Assembly (NCBI RefSeq): GCF_008152325.1
Contig: NZ_CP042243.1
Coordinates: 1,307,026 to 1,371,025, forward strand
From: Crassaminicella thermophila
GTDB taxonomy: Bacteria; Bacillota; Clostridia; Peptostreptococcales; Thermotaleaceae
Direction of reading: 5' to 3'
DNA length: 64,000 bases
Shown here piece after piece: positions 26,670 through 36,502 of the stretch. Every line of letters starts with the position of its first letter. Position 1 is the stretch's first letter. The notes below the pieces were generated by a model. That model saw nothing but the letters and a program-made list of their open reading frames with translations, did not search any database and was not told the DNA's origin. The position numbers and the translations under genes were made by a program.

Positions 26670-27614
26670 ATGTTAGACTCAAAGATATGTAAATTATTGA
26701 ATATCAAATATCCAATTATTCAAGGAGCTATGGCATGGATATCTACAGCAGAACTTGCTGCTGCAGTTTCTAATGCTGGAGGGTTAGGGATTATTGCAGC
26801 AGGTAATGCTCCTGCAGATATTATAAAAAAAGAAATAGAAAAAATAAAGGAATTAACAAATAAACCTTATGGGATTAATGTAATGCTTTTATCTCCATAT
26901 GTTGATGAGATAATGGATTTAGTCGTTGCAGAAAAAGTTCCTGTGATTACTACTGGGGCAGGTAATCCTGGGAAATATATGGCTGCTTTAAAAAAGGCTA
27001 ATACAAAAGTCATACCGGTAGTTCCTTCAGTAGCTCTTGCTAAAAGAGTTGAAAAAGCTGGGGCTGATGCAATAATTGTTGAAGGAACTGAAGCTGGAGG
27101 ACACATAGGTGAGTTAACAACAATGGTATTAGTACCACAAGTAGTAGATGCTGTAAATATTCCAGTTATTGCTGCTGGAGGGATAGCAGATGGAAGAGGA
27201 ATGGTGGCTGCTTTTGCTTTAGGAGCAGAAGGGGTACAAGTAGGAACTAGATTTGTATGTTCAAAAGAATGTACAGTTCATGAAAAATATAAAGAGAAAA
27301 TTTTAAAGGCAAAAGATAGAGATACAGTAGTAACAGGAAGAAGCACAGGTCATCCAGTAAGAATTTTAAGGAATAAATTATCAAAGGAATTTGAAAAGTT
27401 AGAAAAGGCAGGCGCTTCTACAGAGGAGTTAGAAAGCCTAGGAGCAGGGAAGTTAAGAAGTGCTGTGATTGAAGGAGATGTTGAAAATGGTTCTGTTATG
27501 TCAGGACAAATTGCAGGACTTGTAAAAGATATAAAGCCTTGTAAAGAAATTATTGATGAAATGATGAAGCATCTTACAAAAACTTATCAATCAATTGGTC
27601 GTTTATGCAAATAA
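26670..27614 (+). CDS. fabK: Enoyl-ACP reductase II FabK
   Basis: An FMN-dependent enoyl-ACP reductase that performs the last step of each elongation cycle, replacing FabI. The 314-residue TIM-barrel protein shows [51 protein letters not shown] and [29 protein letters not shown], the flavin-binding pattern of the nitronate-monooxygenase-like family. GGGGGTG lies before the chosen ATG. Bacteria relying on FabK are naturally insensitive to triclosan-type FabI inhibitors. No fabI is visible in the window. Confidence 0.95.
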   Translation: MLDSKICKLLNIKYPIIQGAMAWISTAELAAAVSNAGGLGIIAAGNAPADIIKKEIEKIKELTNKPYGINVMLLSPYVDEIMDLVVAEKVPVITTGAGNPGKYMAALKKANTKVIPVVPSVALAKRVEKAGADAIIVEGTEAGGHIGELTTMVLVPQVVDAVNIPVIAAGGIADGRGMVAAFALGAEGVQVGTRFVCSKECTVHEKYKEKILKAKDRDTVVTGRSTGHPVRILRNKLSKEFEKLEKAGASTEELESLGAGKLRSAVIEGDVENGSVMSGQIAGLVKDIKPCKEIIDEMMKHLTKTYQSIGRLCK

Positions 27615-27629
27615 TAAGGGGTGAAGAAA

Positions 27630-28580
27630 ATGTCAAAAATAGCTTTTGTTTTTCCTGGCCAAGGAGCCCAATATGTTGGAATGGGAAAAGATATAGTGGA
27701 AAATTTTGAAGTAGCAAACAACGTTTTTGAACTAGCTAGTGAAGCAATTGGTTACGATATGAAAAAAATGTGTTTTGAGGGACCAGAAGAAGAATTAAAG
27801 AAAACTGAAAATACGCAGCCTGCAATACTTACTACATGTATAGCAATTGCAAAAGTTCTTGAAGAAAAAGGGATAGTGCCAGATATAACTGCAGGATTAA
27901 GTCTAGGAGAATATGCATCTCTTGTTATTTCTAAAGCAATGGATTTTAAAGATGCAGTTTCACTAGTAAAGAAAAGAGGAAAATATATGCAAGAAGCTGT
28001 TCCATTAGGAATAGGAACAATGGCAGCAATTTTAGGTATGCAACGAGAAGATTTAGAAAAAGCTCTTGAGAGAGCAGAAGAATTTGGAATTGTTGAAGCT
28101 GCGAATTTTAACAGTCCTGGACAGATTGTTATTTCAGGAGAAGTTAAAGCGGTTGAGAAAGCATGTGAATTTGCAAAAGAATTAGGAGCTAAAAAAGCTG
28201 TAATGTTACCAGTAAGTGCGCCTTTCCATTGTTCAATGCTTATACCAGCAGGAGAGAAATTAGAATTAGAATTAAAAAATATTGATATTAAAGATTTGCA
28301 AATACCAGTTATTGCAAATGTTCATGCTGATTATTATAAAGATAAAAAAGAAGTAATAGATTTATTAGTAAAACAAGTTAGTAATTCTGTTTTATGGGAA
28401 GACAGTGTCATAAGAATGATGGAAGATGGTGTAGATACGTTTATTGAGATTGGACCGGGTAAATCTTTAAGCCAATTCATCAAAAAAATAAGTAAAAAAG
28501 TAAAGAAACAAGTAATTACTTATAATATAGAAAACAGTGAAACTTTAGATAAAGTTTTAGATAACTTGGCAAATAAATAG
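27630..28580 (+). CDS. fabD: Malonyl-CoA:ACP transacylase
   Basis: Loads malonyl groups onto ACP. The 316-residue protein has FVFPGQGAQYVGMGKD at the N-terminus, the nucleophile elbow AGLSLGEYASLV with Ser near residue 89 and VSAPFHCSML with the catalytic His near 198. The later GPGKSLSQFIKK motif is also present. The ATG was chosen because the in-frame GTG nine bases earlier is part of the AGGGGTG ribosome site. It lies between fabK and fabG in the FapR-controlled operon. Confidence 0.96.
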   Translation: MSKIAFVFPGQGAQYVGMGKDIVENFEVANNVFELASEAIGYDMKKMCFEGPEEELKKTENTQPAILTTCIAIAKVLEEKGIVPDITAGLSLGEYASLVISKAMDFKDAVSLVKKRGKYMQEAVPLGIGTMAAILGMQREDLEKALERAEEFGIVEAANFNSPGQIVISGEVKAVEKACEFAKELGAKKAVMLPVSAPFHCSMLIPAGEKLELELKNIDIKDLQIPVIANVHADYYKDKKEVIDLLVKQVSNSVLWEDSVIRMMEDGVDTFIEIGPGKSLSQFIKKISKKVKKQVITYNIENSETLDKVLDNLANK

Positions 28581-28593
28581 GAGGTTGAAAGAA

Positions 28594-29337
28594 GTGAATT
28601 TAATTGGAAAAACTGCCGTTGTAACAGGTGGTTCAAGAGGAATTGGTAAGGCAATTGCCTTAAAATTAGCAGAATTAGGAGCAAATGTTGTTGTAAACTA
28701 TACAAGGAGTTCTGATAAGGCAGATGAAGTTGTAAAGATTATAAAAGATATGGGGAGAGATGCAATTGCTTTAAAAGCAGATGTTTCAAATACTGAGGAA
28801 GTGAAAAACTTTTTTAAAGAAATTGAGAAAAAGTTTGATACAATTGATATATTAGTAAATAATGCAGGTATTACAAAAGATACTCTTCTTATGAAAATGA
28901 AGGATGAAGACTGGGATAAAGTAATTAATATAAACCTTAAAGGTACATATAACTGTACAAAGGCAGTAACAAGAAAAATGATGAAACAAAGAAGTGGAAA
29001 GATTATAAATGTAGCATCTGTTGTAGGCGTAATGGGGAATGCTGGTCAAGCAAATTATGCAGCATCAAAGGCTGGAATTATAGGTTTTACAAAATCTGTT
29101 GCTAAAGAATTAGGATCAAGAGGAATTAACGTAAATGCTGTAGCCCCTGGTTTTATACAAACAGAAATGACAGATAAATTATCCGAAGAGGTAATAGAAA
29201 ATTATTCTAAAAATATTCCTTTAGGTAAGTTAGGAACGCCTGAAGATGTAGCAAATGTTATCGCGTTTTTATGTTCAGATGGGGCGAGATATATTACAGG
29301 GCAAGTTATAAATATAGACGGTGGAATGGTTATGTAA
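28594..29337 (+). CDS. fabG: 3-oxoacyl-ACP reductase FabG
   Basis: NADPH-dependent reductase of the fatty acid cycle, a short-chain dehydrogenase of 247 residues. It has the cofactor motif TGGSRGIGKAIA near the N-terminus, LVNNAGITKD, and the Ser-Tyr-Lys catalytic set (INVASVVGVMGN and YAASKAGIIGFTK). The C-terminus ends with ARYITGQVINIDGGMVM, typical of FabG. GTG is taken as the start because AGGAGG is nine bases away; the TTG upstream directly abuts the ribosome site. Confidence 0.95.
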   Translation: MNLIGKTAVVTGGSRGIGKAIALKLAELGANVVVNYTRSSDKADEVVKIIKDMGRDAIALKADVSNTEEVKNFFKEIEKKFDTIDILVNNAGITKDTLLMKMKDEDWDKVININLKGTYNCTKAVTRKMMKQRSGKIINVASVVGVMGNAGQANYAASKAGIIGFTKSVAKELGSRGINVNAVAPGFIQTEMTDKLSEEVIENYSKNIPLGKLGTPEDVANVIAFLCSDGARYITGQVINIDGGMVM

Positions 29338-29366
29338 TATTTTAGATGAGAGGAGGTGAGATACCT

Positions 29367-29597
29367 ATGGTATTTGATAAAGTTGTTGAGATAATTGTAG
29401 ACCAGTTAGGATTAGATAGTACTGATGATATTACTCCTAATACTTCATTAATGAAAGATCTAGAGGCAGATTCATTAGATGCTGTTGAGATTATTATGGC
29501 ATTAGAAGATGAATTTGATATAGAAATTCCTGATGAAGATGCTGAAAATTTTAAAAATATTGGAGATATTGCGAAATATATTGAAGAGAACAAATAG
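29367..29597 (+). CDS. acpP: Acyl carrier protein
   Basis: A 76-residue acidic carrier that holds growing acyl chains on phosphopantetheine. The attachment Ser lies in [18 protein letters not shown] near residue 36, and the helix pattern is normal. AGGAGGTGAG precedes the ATG by about 7 bases; an open frame extends 21 bases further upstream but has no ribosome site. It sits between fabG and fabF, and a strong stem-loop follows it. Confidence 0.97.
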   Translation: MVFDKVVEIIVDQLGLDSTDDITPNTSLMKDLEADSLDAVEIIMALEDEFDIEIPDEDAENFKNIGDIAKYIEENK

Positions 29598-29602
29598 ATG
29601 AA

Positions 29603-29629
29603 TTTAGTCCCGAATCATTCGGGACTAAA
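29603..29629 (+). terminator. Stem-loop between acpP and fabF
   Basis: A perfect 12-bp stem (TTTAGTCCCGAA / TTCGGGACTAAA) with a TCA loop starts 6 bases after acpP. There is no T run, so it may be a partial terminator or a stabilising 3' end that allows more ACP than FabF. Confidence 0.6.
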
Positions 29630-29660
29630 CCAATAATGAATAATTAGGGAGGTTTTTAAC

Positions 29661-30899
29661 TTGAAGAGACGAGTTGTTGTTACTGGAATTGGAGCTATTA
29701 CTCCCATAGGAATAGGAAAAGAAAATTATTGGAATGCATTAAAAGCAGGAAAAAGTGGGATCGGTAAAATAACAAGATTTGATGCAACAAACTTTACAGC
29801 TCAGATAGCTGCTGAAGTAAAAGACTTTCAACCTACAGACTATCTTGATAAAAAAGAAGCAAAAAGAATGGACAGATTTATACAGTATGCAGTTGTTGCT
29901 AGTAAAATGGCAGTAGAGGATTCAGGACTTGATTTAGAAAATATAGACAAAAATCGATTTGGGGTAATTTTGGGATCTGGAATCGGTGGAATTGAAACAT
30001 TTGAAAAAGAATATGATAAGCTTTTAAATAAAGGACCTGGTAGAGTAAGCCCATTTTTTATTCCTATGATGATTTCAAATATGGGTGCAGGTCAAATATC
30101 TATGACACTTGGAGCAAAGGGACCAAATGCTACGGTAGTAACTGCATGTGCATCTTCAACAAATGCTGTTGGTGATGCTTTTAAAATTATTCAAAGAGGA
30201 GATGCTGATATAATGGTTACAGGTGGTACAGAAGCTTCAATAACTCCTCTTGCAATAGCTGGATTTTGTACTATGAAAGCATTGTCTACAAGAAATGATG
30301 ATCCAATGAAAGCTAGTAGACCTTTTGATAAAGACAGAGATGGATTTGTAATGGGAGAAGGTTCTGGAATTCTTATATTAGAAGAATTAGAACATGCCTT
30401 AAATCGTGGAGCACACATTTATGCAGAAGTAGTAGGGTATGGAATGAGTGCAGATGCACATCATATTACTGCACCAGCTCCTGAAGGTGAAGGAGCTGCG
30501 AGAGCTATGAAAAATGCAATTAAAGATGCAAATATATTGCCAGAGGATATAGATTATATTAATGCTCATGGAACATCTACGCCTCTAAATGATAAGTTTG
30601 AGACGATGGCAATAAAATCTGTATTTGGAAAGCATGCATATGAGTTAGCTGTAAGTTCAACAAAATCGATGACAGGGCATCTTCTTGGAGCTGCAGGAGG
30701 AATAGAAGCTATAGCTTGTGCATTGGCAATACAAGAGGATTTTATACCACCAACAGTTAACTATACAACTTCTGATCCAGAATGTGATTTAGATTATGTT
30801 CCAAATGAAGGAAGAAAAAGAATTGTAAGATATGCTTTATCAAATTCACTAGGGTTTGGTGGACACAATGCAACCATTATATTAAAAAAGTATGAATAA
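29661..30899 (+). CDS. fabF: Beta-ketoacyl-ACP synthase II
   Basis: Elongates acyl-ACP with malonyl-ACP. The 412-residue protein starts with TTG behind GGAGG and has [14 protein letters not shown], the active-site Cys in [15 protein letters not shown] near 163, [14 protein letters not shown], His in [15 protein letters not shown] near 304 and His in [15 protein letters not shown] near 341. It is the last gene of the FapR-controlled run, which contains neither fabZ nor acetyl-CoA carboxylase genes. Confidence 0.96.
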   Translation: MKRRVVVTGIGAITPIGIGKENYWNALKAGKSGIGKITRFDATNFTAQIAAEVKDFQPTDYLDKKEAKRMDRFIQYAVVASKMAVEDSGLDLENIDKNRFGVILGSGIGGIETFEKEYDKLLNKGPGRVSPFFIPMMISNMGAGQISMTLGAKGPNATVVTACASSTNAVGDAFKIIQRGDADIMVTGGTEASITPLAIAGFCTMKALSTRNDDPMKASRPFDKDRDGFVMGEGSGILILEELEHALNRGAHIYAEVVGYGMSADAHHITAPAPEGEGAARAMKNAIKDANILPEDIDYINAHGTSTPLNDKFETMAIKSVFGKHAYELAVSSTKSMTGHLLGAAGGIEAIACALAIQEDFIPPTVNYTTSDPECDLDYVPNEGRKRIVRYALSNSLGFGGHNATIILKKYE

Positions 30900-30903
30900 T
30901 GAT

Positions 30904-30938
30904 GGGAAGTCTACATAAGGCTTCCCTTTACTTTTTCT
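30904..30938 (+). terminator. Terminator of the fatty acid operon
   Basis: GGGAAGTC pairs with GGCTTCCC (one G-U) around a TACATAA loop, followed by a T-rich stretch. Confidence 0.8.
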
Positions 30939-31024
30939 AAATGAATAGAAACTTTTAAAATCATATAAAAAAGTGTACAATAAGTATTGATACAAAATTA
31001 AGGTTTACGCAAAGGAGGACGTAC

Positions 31025-31726
31025 ATGCATAGTAATAGAAAGTTAGTTTTAAATGAATTTATGAATCTGTTAGGATATACATTTAATAATATTAACTTAT
31101 TAAATGAAGCGTTAACTCATAGTTCGTATGCAAATGAAAACAAAAAAAGAAATTTAAAATATAATGAGCGACTAGAATTCTTAGGAGATTCTGTATTAAG
31201 TATTGTAATAAGTGATTATTTATATAATTCTTTGCCAAATTTACAGGAAGGAGAGCTTACAAAAATTCGGGCGAGCATTGTATGTGAACCATCTCTTGCG
31301 GAGTGTTCTATAAATATGGATATAGGTAAATACCTTTTATTAGGAAAAGGAGAAGAGGTAACAGGAGGAAGACAGAGAGTTTCTGTGTTGGCGGATACAT
31401 TTGAAGCAATTATTGGAGCTATGTATTTAGATGGAGGGCTTACAAATGTTAAACAATTTATATTAAGAAGTTTAAAAAAGACAATAGAAGATGCAATAGA
31501 AGGTAAGATTTTTAAGGATTATAAAACACACTTGCAAGAAATTGTTCAAAGTGTAAATACTGAAAAAATTATGTATGAAGTAGTAAATGAGGAAGGGCCA
31601 GATCATAACAAAGTTTTTTATGTTCATGTAAAAATAGGTGAAAAAGTTTTAGGAAAAGGTTCTGGAAAAAGCAAAAAGGAAGCAGAGCAAAATGCAGCCA
31701 AAGAAGCATTAAAGAAGGTGATCTAA
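31025..31726 (+). CDS. rnc: Ribonuclease III
   Basis: Cuts double-stranded RNA during rRNA maturation and mRNA turnover. The 233-residue protein has the signature ERLEFLGDSVLS near residue 46 with the catalytic acidic residues, and DTFEAIIGAMYLDGG near 122. The C-terminal double-stranded RNA-binding domain (about 160-231) shows EQNAAKEALKKV. AAAGGAGG precedes the ATG. It stands before smc with a radical SAM gene in between; in Bacillus rnc and smc are direct neighbours. Confidence 0.96.
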   Translation: MHSNRKLVLNEFMNLLGYTFNNINLLNEALTHSSYANENKKRNLKYNERLEFLGDSVLSIVISDYLYNSLPNLQEGELTKIRASIVCEPSLAECSINMDIGKYLLLGKGEEVTGGRQRVSVLADTFEAIIGAMYLDGGLTNVKQFILRSLKKTIEDAIEGKIFKDYKTHLQEIVQSVNTEKIMYEVVNEEGPDHNKVFYVHVKIGEKVLGKGSGKSKKEAEQNAAKEALKKVI

Positions 31727-31727
31727 T

Positions 31728-32804
31728 ATGGGAAAAAAACACTACATTATACCTATATTTGTACCACATAAGGGTTGTCCGTTTGATTGTATTTTTTGCA
31801 ACCAGAAAAAAATTACTGGAAATATAAAAGATATATTACCTGAAGAAGTTGATTTACAAATAAAGGAATATGTCAATACAATTAAGGATGTCGAAAATAA
31901 ACATGTAGAAATTGCTTTCTTTGGAGGGAGCTTTACAGGGATTGAAAAGTATAAACAAGAAGAGCTTTTAAAAATTGCTTTAAAATGGAAAAAAAGAGGA
32001 GTTATAAAAGATATAAGAATATCAACAAGACCTGATTATATAAATAAATTTATTATGGAGTTTTTACAAAAATTTGGTGTATCTATTATTGAACTGGGAG
32101 TTCAATCAATGGATCAAAATGTGTTGTTAAAAAGCGGAAGAGGACATACAAAGGAGGATGTAATAAATGCAGTAAAAGTGATGAGGCAATTTGATGTAAA
32201 GATAGGATTACAGATGATGATTGGTTTACCTGATGATAATCCTCAAAAAATTAATAAAACAGTAGAAGAAATTATTAGATTACATCCTGATTTTGTAAGG
32301 ATATATCCTACGTTAGTTGTGAAAGATACTTATTTGGAAAAAATGTATTTAGAAGGGCAATATGAACCGTTAACGTTGGAAGAAGCAGTTGAAATTTCTA
32401 AAAATCTATTATTAAAGTTTTTGCAATGTGAAATACCAGTAATAAGAATAGGTCTACAGCCAACAGAGAATATTCTACTTGGAAGAGAAGTTATTGCAGG
32501 TCCATTTCATTCTTCTTTTAGACAGTTGGTAGAGTCAGAGATTTTCAAAGAAATGTTGGATAATTTGTTTTTAAAATTTAATATAAAAGATATGCCTATT
32601 GAGCTACAAGTAAATGATCGTTATGTTTCTAGTTTGGTAGGACATAAAAAAGAGAATATAGATTTTGTTAAAAATAAATATGAAATAAAAAAAATAAGAA
32701 TTATTAGAAATAACAGATTAGATGATGGTGAGATAAAAATATTTATGAAATGTGGTAAGTCAATAAGCTACAATATGAAACAATATGCTGATAATGCAAT
32801 TTAA
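31728..32804 (+). CDS. Radical SAM protein, Elp3-like without acetyltransferase domain
   Basis: A 358-residue radical SAM enzyme whose substrate is not known. The cluster-binding motif is CPFDCIFCNQ (CxxxCxxC) near residue 17, followed by FFGGSFTGI near 65 (the GGxF/GE region) and ISTRPDYIN, then ELGVQSMDQNVLLKSGRGH, typical of the Elp3/YhcC group. The C-terminal GNAT domain that acts on tRNA in true Elp3 is missing, so tRNA modification should not be assumed. It follows rnc by one base and is likely co-transcribed with it. Clostridial genomes commonly carry this gene before smc. Confidence 0.9.
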   Translation: MGKKHYIIPIFVPHKGCPFDCIFCNQKKITGNIKDILPEEVDLQIKEYVNTIKDVENKHVEIAFFGGSFTGIEKYKQEELLKIALKWKKRGVIKDIRISTRPDYINKFIMEFLQKFGVSIIELGVQSMDQNVLLKSGRGHTKEDVINAVKVMRQFDVKIGLQMMIGLPDDNPQKINKTVEEIIRLHPDFVRIYPTLVVKDTYLEKMYLEGQYEPLTLEEAVEISKNLLLKFLQCEIPVIRIGLQPTENILLGREVIAGPFHSSFRQLVESEIFKEMLDNLFLKFNIKDMPIELQVNDRYVSSLVGHKKENIDFVKNKYEIKKIRIIRNNRLDDGEIKIFMKCGKSISYNMKQYADNAI

Positions 32805-32842
32805 AACTTATCTAATGAAAGAGATAAGCTTTAAATTGCATT
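32793..32842 (+). terminator. Long imperfect inverted repeat after the radical SAM gene
   Basis: AATGCAATTTAAA-ACTTATCT pairs with AGATAAG-CTTTAAATTGCATT: 20 pairs, one mismatch, 8-base loop. It includes the stop codon and touches the smc -35 box. It lacks a clean T tract. Confidence 0.6.
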
Positions 32843-32869
32843 GTAATTATGTCTATATTCAAATATAAT
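32841..32869 (+). promoter_or_regulatory. Probable promoter of smc
   Basis: TTGTAA (32841-32846) and TATAAT (32864-32869), spacer 17 bases, 54 bases before the smc start. Confidence 0.65.
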
Positions 32870-32922
32870 GGCATATGTGATAAAATAATTAGAAGTGACT
32901 AATAAAAAAGAGGTGTTTGAGT

Positions 32923-35900
32923 TTGTATCTAAAAAAGATTGAGATACATGGTTTCAAATCTTTTGCTGATAAAACAGAAATTGAATTTGAAAAAGGAGTT
33001 ACAGGGATTGTAGGACCTAATGGTAGTGGTAAAAGTAATATTTCAGATGCAGTAAGATGGGTTTTAGGAGAACAGAGTGCAAAAACTCTAAGAGGAAGTA
33101 GAATGGAAGATATAATATTTGCAGGTACTACTCAAAGAAAACCCCTTGGGATGGCAGAAGTTTCTTTAACTTTAGATAATGAGTCAAACAAGTTAGGTGT
33201 TGATTTTTCTGAAGTTACTGTAACAAGAAGAGTTTATCGATCAGGAGAGAGTGAATACTACATTAATAAATCATTATGTAGATTAAAGGATATAAAAGAA
33301 ATTTTTATGGATACAGGTGTAGGGGTTGATGGTTATTCTATTATTGGACAAGGTAAAATTGATGATATATTAAACAATAAATCTGGAAATAGAAGGATAT
33401 TATTTGAGGAAGCTGCTGGAATTGTAAAGTATAGAAACAGGAAAGAAGAATCAGAAAAAAAATTAGAAAATACAAATCAAAATTTAATAAGATTAGATGA
33501 TATTATCAGTGAGCTTAAATTAAGAATAGAGCCATTAAAAGCACAAAGTAAAAAAGCAAAAACTTATTTGGAACTACAAGGAGAATTAAAGGATTTAGAA
33601 GTAAACTTATTTATACATGAAATTGAAACATTAAAATATGATATTGAAGCTTTAAAGGAACAGAAACAGATTATTTTAGAACAATTGAATCGTTTTTTAG
33701 ATGATAAAAAGGAAGTAGAAAAAAAATACCAGCACTATAAAAGAGAAATCGAATCATTAGATGAGTCAATCAATCAACTACAGAATAATATATTCGAAAC
33801 AATCCATCTTATAGAGAAAAAAGAGGGAGAGTATTGTCTTTGCAATGAAAAAGTTCTTAATATAACAGAAAATACTGTAAGACTTAATAATGAAATTAGA
33901 GAAATAGAAGAAAATAAAAGAAAGTTATTAATACAAGTAGATGAAATAAAGAAAGAAATTGAAAACGAGAATGATATATTAAATGAGAATAAAAAGACTT
34001 TGCAGAATAAAGTACAAAAATTAAATAAGATAAGTAGTGTATTGCAGGAAAAAGAAGAAGATATGGAGAGATCCAAAGGCAATGTCATTGAGATATTAAA
34101 TACAGTGGCTACAAAAAAGAGCGAGATTAATAGTCTTAATGCTTTACAGAATAATATAATAAAACGGCAAAACAAAATAAAAGAAGAAAAAAGCAATATA
34201 CAAGAAAAGAAAAATTTAATTGAAAAAGAAAAAACGAATATAATAAAGGAAATAAAGAATATTTCAGATGAGTTTGAAAGCTTAAAAAATGAAAGAGATT
34301 TTGTAGAGTCAGAGATTCGAAATCTAGAGAATATAAACAAACAAGCAAAAGAGAAAGAAGAAAGCTTAAAACAAAGAATTCAAGAAAAGCAGACGAGAAA
34401 AAAATTATTAGAAGAAATGGAAAAGGAATATGAAGGTTTTAATAAAAGTGTTAAAAATACTCTTATTCATACGAAAAAAAACAAAAATTTAGGGAAGGGA
34501 ATATTAGGAGTTGTAGCAGAGATTATAGATGTTCCAAAGGGTTTTGAAATTTCTATTGAGGTTGCATTAGGAAGTGCAATGCAAAATATTGTATGTGAAA
34601 CAACAAATGATGCCAATAGGGTAATTAATTATTTAAAGAAGAATAAGCTTGGAAGAGTAACTTTTTTACCTATGGATAGATTTGAAAATAAAATTTTTCA
34701 TCATAAAGACAATTTTAAAGATATACAAGGTTTTTTAGGCTTTGCTAAAGATATAATAAGTTTTTCTAATGATTATGAAAAAATATTAAACTATTTATTA
34801 GGTAGAGTGGTATTGGTTGATAAGATAGAAAATGGAATAATTCTTTCTAAAAAAGTAGGAAACAAATATAAAATAGTTTCTTTAGATGGGGATATTATAA
34901 ATCCAGGTGGTGCTATAACAGGGGGAAGCTATCACTCAAAAACTTTAAATATTTTAAGCAGGAAAAGGGAAATCGAAGAAATAGAGAGTAATCTTAATGA
35001 TTTAAATATACAATATAAAAGACAGATAAGATATATTTTGGAAAATGAAAAGAAAATAGACGAGTTAAAATTAAAATTGAGCAATAAAGAGAGTTTATTA
35101 AAAGAAAAGGAAATTGCATTAATAAACAATGAGAATACAAAAAATCAATTAGAGAAAGATCTGAAGAATTATTTAGAAAATATACGGCGCATTGATTTAG
35201 AGCTGGAACAATTAGATATTGACAAAAATGAAATAGATAAAAAACTTGAAATTAGGAAGAAAGAAATAGAAGTATTAGAAGCAAATGAAAAAGAAATACA
35301 AAACAAAGTATCTTATAGTAAAAGCATTTATGAAGTAGAGAAGGAACAGAAAGAAGAAATCAACAAAGAAGTGATAAATTTAAAGATAAAGATAGCTTCT
35401 CTAGAGCAAAAAAATGAGAATATGCGTCAAAATTTAGATTCTATAATTTCAAAATTAAAAGAACTGGAAAACTCAAAGAATAATAAACAAAAAGAAATAG
35501 ATGCATTTCTAAAGAATAAAGATTTTTTTCTTAAACAACTAAATAAGCTTAAAATTGAAATAAAGGATGCAGATATCTTAAAAAAACAGTGTGAATTTAA
35601 TTTAACTCAAGAGAAATCAAAAAAGGAACGTGTGTATAAAAATTATGAAGATATAGAGATTAAGCTAAAAAGAATAAATGGAACTATAGCTGAATTACAA
35701 GATAGTCAACATAAAATTGAAGTAAGACTTACTAGATTAGAAATGCAACAGGAGTCTTATTGTAACAAGCTATGGGAAACTTATGAAATAAGCTATACAG
35801 AAGCAATAAAATATAAAAAGGAAAATATGAACTTAACAGAAATATCAAAACGTATTAAAATATTAAAAAAGAAAATAAAAGATCTTGGAAGTGTTAATAC

Positions 35901-36489
35901 AAATGCTATAGAAGAATATAAAGAAGTAATGGAAAGATATGAGTTTTTGACAACTCAAAAAGAGGATTTGATAGCTGCTATAGACACGCTTAAAAAAGTA
36001 ATAAAAGAAATGGAAAGTATAATGAAGACAAAATTCATAGATTGTTTTCAACAAATAAAAGAAAATTTTAATGAAGTATTTAAAAAATTATTCGGTGGTG
36101 GGAAAGCAGAAATTAAGTTAGAGGATGAAGAGAACATATTGTTGTCATCAATAGAAATTATTGCACAGCCACCAGGTAAAAAATTACAAAACCTTTCTCT
36201 GTTGTCAGGAGGAGAAAGAGCATTAACAGCAATTGCATTACTATTTGCTATATTAAAGGTAAAACCTACGCCATTTTGTATATTAGATGAGATTGAGGCG
36301 GCATTAGATGAAGCAAATGTTTATAGATATGCTGATTTTTTAAAAGAGTTTTCAAAAGAAACGCAATTTATTGTAGTGACTCACAGAAAAGGAACAATGG
36401 AATCAGCTGATGCTTTATATGGTGTAACGATGCAAGAACATGGAGTGTCAAAATTAGTATCTGTAAAACTTACTGAAAAAGCTAGCTAA
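32923..36489 (+). CDS. smc: Chromosome segregation ATPase SMC
   Basis: The core of the bacterial condensin, loading on and compacting the chromosome with ScpA and ScpB. The 1188-residue protein has an N-terminal Walker A GPNGSGKSNISDAVRWVLG near 32, then a long coiled coil. A hinge follows at about 510-660 (GILGVVAEIIDVPKGFEI, VSLDGDIINPGGAITGGS), then the return coiled coil and the C-terminal signature LSGGERALTAIALLFAIL with Walker B CILDEIEAALDEAN. The start TTG at 32923 is 7 bases after GAGGTG; a TTG two codons earlier is too close to it. scpAB are not in the window. Confidence 0.96.
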   Translation: MYLKKIEIHGFKSFADKTEIEFEKGVTGIVGPNGSGKSNISDAVRWVLGEQSAKTLRGSRMEDIIFAGTTQRKPLGMAEVSLTLDNESNKLGVDFSEVTVTRRVYRSGESEYYINKSLCRLKDIKEIFMDTGVGVDGYSIIGQGKIDDILNNKSGNRRILFEEAAGIVKYRNRKEESEKKLENTNQNLIRLDDIISELKLRIEPLKAQSKKAKTYLELQGELKDLEVNLFIHEIETLKYDIEALKEQKQIILEQLNRFLDDKKEVEKKYQHYKREIESLDESINQLQNNIFETIHLIEKKEGEYCLCNEKVLNITENTVRLNNEIREIEENKRKLLIQVDEIKKEIENENDILNENKKTLQNKVQKLNKISSVLQEKEEDMERSKGNVIEILNTVATKKSEINSLNALQNNIIKRQNKIKEEKSNIQEKKNLIEKEKTNIIKEIKNISDEFESLKNERDFVESEIRNLENINKQAKEKEESLKQRIQEKQTRKKLLEEMEKEYEGFNKSVKNTLIHTKKNKNLGKGILGVVAEIIDVPKGFEISIEVALGSAMQNIVCETTNDANRVINYLKKNKLGRVTFLPMDRFENKIFHHKDNFKDIQGFLGFAKDIISFSNDYEKILNYLLGRVVLVDKIENGIILSKKVGNKYKIVSLDGDIINPGGAITGGSYHSKTLNILSRKREIEEIESNLNDLNIQYKRQIRYILENEKKIDELKLKLSNKESLLKEKEIALINNENTKNQLEKDLKNYLENIRRIDLELEQLDIDKNEIDKKLEIRKKEIEVLEANEKEIQNKVSYSKSIYEVEKEQKEEINKEVINLKIKIASLEQKNENMRQNLDSIISKLKELENSKNNKQKEIDAFLKNKDFFLKQLNKLKIEIKDADILKKQCEFNLTQEKSKKERVYKNYEDIEIKLKRINGTIAELQDSQHKIEVRLTRLEMQQESYCNKLWETYEISYTEAIKYKKENMNLTEISKRIKILKKKIKDLGSVNTNAIEEYKEVMERYEFLTTQKEDLIAAIDTLKKVIKEMESIMKTKFIDCFQQIKENFNEVFKKLFGGGKAEIKLEDEENILLSSIEIIAQPPGKKLQNLSLLSGGERALTAIALLFAILKVKPTPFCILDEIEAALDEANVYRYADFLKEFSKETQFIVVTHRKGTMESADALYGVTMQEHGVSKLVSVKLTEKAS

Positions 36490-36502
36490 TGGAGGGGTTA
36501 AG

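Noticed and set aside
29603-29629. Second FapR operator after acpP
   Set aside because: The ends resemble TTAGT/ACTAA, but the spacing between half sites is far too long for FapR; it is better seen as an RNA hairpin.
33774-34348. Long open frames on the reverse strand inside smc
   Set aside because: They are opposite the AT-rich coiled-coil coding region, have low-complexity Ser/Phe/Leu composition and no ribosome sites. smc itself is clearly the coding strand.
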